DNA of 64,000 nucleotides from Beta vulgaris subsp. vulgaris (lineage: Eukaryota; Streptophyta; Magnoliopsida; Caryophyllales; Amaranthaceae), in assembly GCF_026745355.1 (NCBI RefSeq), contig NC_079206.1, positions 47,514,752-47,578,751 on the forward strand, in the 5' to 3' direction. The first letter of the stretch is position 1. Each line of letters starts with the position of its first letter. Made by a program: the position numbers and the translations under genes. Of this stretch, positions 56,815 to 64,000 are shown in pieces. The notes beneath the pieces are model-generated. The model saw only the letters and a program-made list of their open reading frames with translations. It was not told the DNA's origin and made no database searches.

Positions 56815-57560
56815 TAATATGTTCTTAGTGCTGTAAAATATATATAGGTTGTTGGTGTTTGAGCCTGCGGTGTATGGGCGAGAAAACCAGTGGGAGCACT
56901 GGTGTCATGAGTTTGATGCGTTTCCTCCAATAATAATTGCGATTGAGTAGATTTAATGGATGGCAAGGGTTCCGTTTGTTGAATCAGAGTAGCAACTACA
57001 TCATAATTAATATTAATAAGACAAGAGCAAGAGAAAACCAGTGGGAGCACTGGTGTCATGAGTTTGATGCGTTTCCTCCAATAATAATTGCGATTGAGTA
57101 GATTTAATGGATGGCAAGGGTTCCGTTTGTTGAATCAGAGTAGCAACTACATCATAATTAATATTAATAAGACAAGAGCAAGGGATAATGCCAATTTTTG
57201 TTCCAAAATAAGTTAATCAACGTTGGCTAATTGATCATTCAAACTCTTCAATTATGTGTAGTAGGAGGAGATATTGGAAAAATTGGATAGATGAAGGGCG
57301 TTGAATTAATTTTAAAGATAGACGGTCTGAGTTTGTTATAATCTTGTCGCCTTCAATTTATCCTAAAACTGTTGAGCAGCATCGCCACGGGCAAAGAACA
57401 ATTAGGACGAGATTACAAGATATAGTACCATAGAACCATTGTTTGACGATAAAGTCTAGGCGATCCCACAATTCGTCAAAGATAGTAGAGGAACATGGTT
57501 TCTTTGGATTTATGTGGTTTAGAACACTAAAAGCATGGGCATGACACTCAAACAATTCAA
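56815..57560 (-). pseudogene. Ty1/copia gag fragment
   Basis: Reading right to left: ELWDRLDFIVKQWFYGTISC (about 57480-57420), then LNDQLANVD in the next segment, and LPSIKSTQSQLLLEETHQTH (about 56960-56900). These are the three recognisable blocks of plant copia Gag of the UBN2 type (W-LD-LVLQWIYGTIS, L-DQL-VG, LPSFx-ARSMLLLEE). Frames are broken between blocks, and a 151-bp duplication falls in the last one. No CCHC knuckle, protease or LTR is found, so it is an isolated relic. Confidence 0.7.
56880..57181. repeat. 151-bp tandem duplication
   Basis: 56880-57030 and 57031-57181 are essentially identical (start GAGAAAACCAGTGGGAGCAC, end GACAAGAGCAA), head to tail, within the copia gag relic. 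The identity implies a recent event or an assembly artefact. Confidence 0.97.
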
Positions 57561-57599
57561 TCCAATTTCAATATTGAACCTTTTATTGATCAAGAGTCA

Positions 57600-60500
57600 A
57601 AGGGTTACAATTATGAATATTGCTTACAGAAATGGGAGGATGGTATTTGTTTATTTGTGTTGGTGGTGGAGGGGAGGGTTGTGAAACTTCGGAAACTTCG
57701 GGTACCATATGCACGGCGTGGGGACAAACATGCCAAGAAAGGGTGGGGTAAGACGGCTAGGGCGCAAAAGCAAGGAGGGCGCACATATTCGATTTTTTTT
57801 TTGTTTGTTGGTGGTAAGTCTAAGACTGTGATACCATGCTAAGATATCATAAACATCCTATTAAAGTGTGTTCCCATTAAGCAATATTTTTAGGTTACAA
57901 AGTAACAATAGTCCTAACTATGTTAAGAAACCTATCTATAATAGATATTTATTTACAAAAGTACATATATATATATCCACAAATATCCTTTTCTATCAAT
58001 GACCTTTGTTATTACCCAGCTTTTACTATTTCATCTATGAGTTTTGATTGTGTACTCAAAACCTATTTTTTCCACCTTACTTTTTTTTAGAGATCCCTTT
58101 CAATATTTTTCCTTTTTTGATATAACTCATTCATTATATTGCATGCATTGCATAGAAGATTAAAAATTAATTATACTAGACTAACTAGTAATATGTGGTT
58201 GCTTCTTTAAGTGCCACTTGAAAGACATATCATGAACTCAATAAATTAAATTTGACAAAGAATAGTCAAAGTTTTCGTTGAAGTATTTTCTCTGGCATAT
58301 GTATGATGGCATAAAATCTACCTAAATATGATTTTGTTTCTCTTTCCAAATGACATGTATTAAATCTACCCAAAAAAGATTTTCTCTTTTTTTTTCACTG
58401 GACTGACATGTAATTAAATGTCATGTGCGTAATGAAACGTATGATTAGAACTATCAAAAACTTGATAATAGACCCCAAGAAGCTGATATCAACCGAATGA
58501 TCCGACATGAAATTTAATTTGTATTTGAATATGAAAATTTGAAATCATCAAGATCAAATATGACATTAAGAAGATCTAAACCGAACTAATTCCAAATATG
58601 TCAATTTGGTTAATAGGTCCAGTTATGGTTCAAAACAAACAATTTAGTTGGCTTCCATTCATTTAACTTCCTTCGTTTTCTCCAACTAAATTGATTCGGT
58701 TCAAAAAAAATTAAGTTTCAATTTCAATCCATGTAATTAATATGATTTGTAGTTTAATTTAGTTCAGTTTACAATTGTCTTTTGGTGTGACCTGTATAGT
58801 TTCATTTCAAAACATTTGACTATTTACCTATTATTATTTGTTAAGTAATTATTTTTCCAGTTCGGATTAAGTAAATTTCAGTTTCATTTAAAAAACCACA
58901 TCAACTCGAGTGAAATTTGATGTCGATTATGCATACTAAATCCTTTTTTTTCACTTTGTGTCGCGCTTCTGGTCAAAGTCTTAATTGTCCTGGATAATTT
59001 GAACTCGGTTGGACTTATGTCAAATAGGTTGAACTTGTCGGAACTAATGATATCAACAAGTGTATATGATGCTTTTGTTGAGTTGTACACATTTCACAAC
59101 ATGCCTTCTACATTTGAGTCACCTTTCTCATTTACTGCTTCGTCTACCCATTCTGCTTCATCATCTTCTTCGAATCAATTTTTATTGTTTGAGGTTGAAA
59201 TGTGTAATTTATTATTGTTGTCTTAATTTAATGTTTTTCACATGTTATAATATCATTAGTTAGTACTTATGTCCATGTATTGTTTCTTGTCATAACAATT
59301 TGAATCCGTCAATTCATCAGTAGAGGGAGAAAAATTAGTAGTTGATGCGTATCATATTTCTCCCCTTTGTTCAGTGTAGTTATGATTGTAATGTCTTTAA
59401 GTATTGGTAGTCTCAATGTTAATATATTGTGTTAATTCTTGGATGATAACCAAAACTAGTTTGGCTGCTCCTTTTACTTTTGTTGCTTCTGTGTCTTCAT
59501 TCAACATGGGTGGGTGTAGACACGAGATCATATCTCCACATTTAAGGACCCAATGATTAAACATGTCGCATCTTAATTGGCCCGACCCAAGGGCAGAGCA
59601 GTCAGAAGAGTTGGTTCCAAAACTATTTTTGGTCCAAACCTGTTTTTTAAAGCATAAAGCTTATTTATTTGCATTAAATATCCAAAATCCAATTTTAAAG
59701 TCCAACTAATTTTTCTAACAATTAATTGTATTCTGAGCCCACAAATTAATTAACTTGAGCCCAATCCTTTGAAAAGCCCAATTGAATATTCATGATAATT
59801 AATTTTATTAATTTATTATTTTGATAAATATATTCAGAATTAAATAAATATTTTCAAGGATATTTTAAATTAAAGGATGTTTAAGTTGAAATCAGTTTTC
59901 ATCTTATAAAATAGCTGGTTTTCGGATATAAAGATGTTATTTAATAAAGATAAAAAGATAGGCTGCTTAGATTGGTGATGTACTTAGTGCACATGTTAGA
60001 TTGGGCTCAGCGCACTACTATACGCATGACACGTGGCTTTGCGCATCACACACAGACGTGCGCCCAGAGCACTCTTTGGCAACACACAATTTTCTTTCGT
60101 ATCTTTTTTTTAAAAATATTTCCGTAGAATAAGCTAATGATTTCTGGATCTAAAGACACTTCTCTACGCCTGAATACCTAAGATCTCTCAAGGTGAAGAT
60201 ACTCTCACACTTTTATATTTTGCTTCTAAAACACAGAAACACAAAATTCTGCTTTGATCGATCTTCTAAGTTTTCATTGAAAGTCTTCAAGATTGCTCCT
60301 CTTGAAGATTATTATTACCATACCCAAGCCACACTGGTATATTCTATAGGGTCCTTAAATCTTTCTTATTTATTTTATTGAAGCTTCATACGATTTCTTT
60401 CATGGTGTAGCTCTTTAATAAAAATTCGTTCTTTTGTACATTCTAATCTGTACTCTTTCTTTCTTATTTTCATATATATTATTATGACTGCTTACGCTTT

Positions 60501-62560
60501 CATCAACAATATGTTATTATTGCTAATGAAGACTTAAGAAATTATTCTAACGTCTAATCGGATAATTTGGACAACCTATTAGGAACCAAGTAATTTTGAT
60601 TGCTTAAGAACGTATCACTAAAAATTTGTTTTTGTATGCGTTTAATAAACCAATATGGACAAATATATTTTAGCGTGCTTGAATATATTATTTGGTTGTT
60701 CTTAGGCATAAACTTTGATATGAACCGATATGTAGTAGAGGCCGACAATGGGCGAACGTGGTTCACGACTGTGTTCGTACCCTCGTCCTCGAACTCAATA
60801 TATGGTTTCGCGACCATGCATGGAGTCATGATGGGGAAATCTACATTGAATAAGTCCCTTAGTTGTTCCTACGATTTTTCAATATCCAATTAGGTTTATG
60901 ACTCTTTCTTTAAATACTTGTTGGGGACTTCGAACGTTTTATCAATAAAACCATTACAATGAAGTAGTCAAACACGCGCTCATCTCGAGTAGGCAATAGA
61001 AACACGCCTACAATTTGACAACTTCACTGGGATGATTTTAAAAAATTTAATTTTTTGAACAAGTGGGTGAAACTTGAAAAATACGATTGATTCTCTTTTT
61101 ATACTTTAGAATAACATAGAGTTTTGCATATGTATGGCTGGTGTTTAAGCCACTACAAGGAAAATCTTCCTTGCCTCACTAGCACATGTTCTATGCGTGA
61201 GGCCACCCCAGGGGTTTGTGCTTTGTCCTTTCGAATACATGTGCGATAATTTTGGATCCTAGTCATAAGCAAACCTACCCAACCATGACATTGTTCTCTT
61301 GTTCCTAACTTGAGAACTGGAGTGCGTCTTTCACTTGGCCTCCTTTTTAAGCAAAAGTATGAATCATGGGAGCTATATGTTATCCATGGACCCTTTTCAA
61401 CCTTAACCTAAACCTGACCATAGTTAAAACGTGGAACCGAACTTTAGGTTGGGAACTTTTGCATCCATGTTTGTAAGCGTGCTTTTATTTTGCCTACACG
61501 GTGTGAGAGCGTATTTGGTTTGACTACCCCATTGCAATGATTTTTATTAAAAATTGTTTTGAAAGAAGTGGCCAACAATTCTTTAAAGGAAAACTCATAA
61601 ACCTAATTGGATATAGGAAAATCGTAGGGACAAAATAAGGACTTATCCAATATAGATTTTCGCGTTATGACTCCATAGATGGTCAAAGTGAACCAAAGAT
61701 TGAGTTCGAGGTGAGGGTACAATACAGTCAAGAATCATATTGTCCATTGCTAGCCTACTAAATATCGATTCATTACACATTTTATGCCAAAGAATAATCA
61801 TATAATATTTTAGGCTCCCTAAAAATAATTAGTCTAGATTGGTTAAGGAAACACATAAAAAGACTATTTTTAGTGACAAGTTATTATGCAATCAATATTA
61901 CAGGGAACCTAGCAGGTTGTCCAAATTAATCTGTTTAATATTAGAGCAAATCGTTAGGTGTTGATTAACAAAAAAAATATGTGGGTGATAAAAATCATGC
62001 AGGACAATCATATAATGTGCATATAATGATTAGGCAGACATGCAATAATATATAAGTGAAAATAAAAAAGAAGGAAGGATTAGAATATAGAGTAGGACGA
62101 TTTTATCTTAAAGATTTGCATCATAAAAGAAATAGCTAGTAACTTCAATATAAAAATAATTAATTTGTTTAACTACCCTCACTATTATACCTATGCTGTT
62201 TAGATTGAAGAGTACAAAGATCTTTGGACGAAACAATCGCAGAACCAAGAACGCAGTGTGAAGATTGATTGAAGGTATTTTGAGTGTTTTGAGAGAATTT
62301 GTGTTCGCAAGTATTTGTGAGGATTTTTTTTGTATTCGTAAAATAATAAATAAAAGCCTCCTTTGATTCGGGAAATCAAGAGTATTTATAGGCAGAACAA
62401 CATTGCGCCTCACGCGCCTATGATAAGTGCGTTTCTAACGCACTTTATGACCTGCTTTTGGTTTATTTTGATCCTCCTTATTCTCTTTTCTCCCCTCTTT
62501 TCTCCTCATTTCCGTTTCTACTTCCTCACTTGATCATTGATTGATCATAGTGATATTTTG
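57600..62560. other. Long feature-poor stretch
   Basis: AT-rich DNA with short ORFs only (for example 58999-59226 plus, 60600-60893 plus, 62108-62413 minus), none with a recognisable domain. LTR-like traits occur (minus-strand CCTATAAATACTC near 62390, a leader-like segment at 60050-60430), but no pair of direct repeats or PBS was found. Confidence 0.45.
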
Positions 62561-62599
62561 CTAGATTTTCGATCTATTTCGAACGAATTTCTACACCAT

Positions 62600-63565
62600 G
62601 TTGTATCGTGTTTTCATTGCATGTATGACCCTTTTCGGGGACGAGTATTGCGAGATACGACTTAAGGGGAAGAGCTAGAGAAACCGAGGAGATACGACTT
62701 AAGGGGAAGATCTAGAGAAACCGAGGGAGCTTGAGGTGCGCTTGGAGACACCCCGCACACAATGGTGCCCTCGCACATTCAAGTGGTTGCCCGCACCTTC
62801 AGTAATTTCAAAAGCAAAAATACAGACCATATTGCTGCCCCCACACCCTTACAAAGGTGCGCCCACACCATTTGACGAGACATTCCAAGTTGAGGCAGAA
62901 AGGTTAGGTGCGCCCGCATCATGCGTTTCCGAAAAGAAAAATCGTGGCTTCATTAAACGATATTTTTTGGTTTGCTTTATTCTAGGTTTTTTTAGAGAGT
63001 ATTTTTAGGTTTCATACTAGAGAGAAAAAACACTTGAGTTTTATGGAGATTTGATAATTATTAATCATAGTTTGTGATTCCGATAGTATTGAAGGTACTT
63101 TTCGTTCAATTTAATTTGAAGTTTCAGTTTTTTTTTTCTTTTTTTTTTCGTGTTTGTTCTTGTTCTTAGTTATTCTTAGATCTTCATTCTCATAGTCTCA
63201 TAATTGTGATTTCTATTAGTTTTATTATCTCTTAATCGTGTTTAGCCTTAGATTAGTCATATATTTTATGTTTAATTGCTTAGAACCTATGATTAGTGAG
63301 TAGTTTCATATATAGGGCTAGGGTGAAAGTATGAATTAGGGTTTTAAATGTTTTCTTAATGAGATTGTGATGTTCTAAAGAAGGTTATGCATTGATCTTG
63401 GTGTTTTGAAACCTTAGGATAGATATTGATCACATTTATACTTTGGTATTTTGAATTCAAATATTCTTGAATCGAATTTTTGAACTCTTTTATCATCCCC
63501 AGGATTCAACTAAATTTCTAGGCTAAGATATTGGGCAGAAATTAAGGGGATCCTTTATTAGGGGG
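62600..63565 (+). other. Possible 3' end of a Ty3/gypsy element (low confidence)
   Basis: GGGGACGAGTATTGCGAG followed by purine-rich AAGGGGAAGA resembles the end of pol and polypurine tract of Athila-type elements. The long T-rich segment after it (63000-63550) has the look of an LTR transcribed region. No coding domain and no second LTR are visible, so this stays a suggestion. Confidence 0.25.
62652..62725. repeat. 37-bp tandem duplication
   Basis: GAGATACGACTTAAGGGGAA followed by GA(G/T)CTAGAGAAACCGAG occurs twice head to tail, with one substitution. Confidence 0.93.
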
Positions 63566-64000
63566 TTTTTTTTTTTGGCAATTCAAAGTTCTTATTGAAA
63601 ACAAAAAAAAAATGGTGAAGTAGTACAACTTAGCCATAGTATTACAGAGAAAACATAAACCCTGACATCAAGTGAGGGATAACAAAAAGACACCTAAGTG
63701 GCTAAGTCTACTGTACTAGAATTTTCCTTTTCAGTTTCTGTACAAGTACAAGCAACTTGAAAAATCACTTGTTTAATCAACTGGGTAGGAGGACACAAAT
63801 ACTTGGCAAAGATGACCTTGTTTCTCTGGCACCAGATGGTGTGTATGGCCTCAGAAAACAGTTTCACATAAATTTTTGCTCTGGTACTTCTCCTATTAGC
63901 TTTAGCACACATCCATCTGCATTCCATGTCAAAATGAGCTTGCAATCCTGCTAATACCAATATACTGCAAGAGACTTGTCCAAACCTCAGCAGAATAGCT
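63566..64000 (-). mobile_element. 3' end of an L1-type LINE, running off the window
   Basis: The T-run at 63566-63576 is the complement of a poly(A) tail. The minus-strand frame 63960-63694 gives MECRWMCAKANRRSTRAKIY then VKLFSEAIHTIWCQRNKVIF and AKYLCPPTQLIKQVIFQVAC. The IWCQRNKVIF block is the usual end of plant L1 ORF2, matching the layout of the LINE at 13421 (DIWKERNNALW). The rest lies beyond 64000. Confidence 0.75.

Noticed and set aside
60600..60893. 97-codon ORF with FVPSSSNSIYGFATMHGVMM
   Set aside because: No recognisable family, no promoter or splice context, in AT-rich sequence; left unannotated.

Overview
The window is plant nuclear DNA, almost certainly from a eudicot. It is AT-rich, has spliced genes with GT-AG introns, and is dominated by plant transposon families. 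The Tat-lineage retrotransposon and overall style would fit Caryophyllales, but no feature proves a species. A run of 999 N (3511-4509) is an assembly gap. Only one intact host gene is supported: a five-exon heavy-metal-associated isoprenylated plant protein (HIPP) on the minus strand at 49829-52054, with two HMA domains and a C-terminal CSIM prenylation motif. Nearly everything else that can be named is a mobile element or a relic.

Left part (1-18.3 kb): intergenic DNA with small MITEs. Then comes a degraded Ty3/gypsy element of the Tat lineage, read right to left (5' LTR 11730-12205, gag, partial protease, RT, two RNase H regions, integrase to 6436). Beyond the end of pol it carries a ~30-bp tandem-repeat block and an intron-containing coiled-coil ORF on the opposite strand (4510-5513). 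Next is a minus-strand L1-type LINE (13.3-18.3 kb) split by a 1.57-kb CACTA-like element that carries a piece of a patatin-like phospholipase gene.

Middle (19-28.5 kb): a string of non-autonomous DNA transposons. These are a Stowaway-like MITE, a Harbinger-like MITE filled with a TTCAG array, two related hAT elements with perfect 8-bp target duplications (one inside a CACTA-like element), and a 2.4-kb CACTA-like element holding a 951-bp Mutator-like element with a perfect 9-bp target duplication.

28.6-45.6 kb: a nested insertion. A Mutator-like element with a dead transposase gene holds a CACTA-like element and a mariner-like element. The mariner-like element was invaded by an LTR retrotransposon with 2.7-kb LTRs. 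That retrotransposon is now a rearranged array (partial internal, LTR, internal, LTR), and its last LTR has a 1.2-kb internal duplication. A 56-residue two-CxxC ORF lies near the right end of the outer element.

Right part (45.6-64 kb): a Harbinger-like MITE, a 5'-truncated LINE with an 11-bp target duplication, the HIPP gene, an unexplained quasi-palindromic repeat cluster (52735-52874), a hairpin MITE, a CACTA-like element with a third type of subterminal motif, a broken copia gag with a 151-bp tandem duplication, a long feature-poor stretch, and the 3' end of another LINE running off the window.
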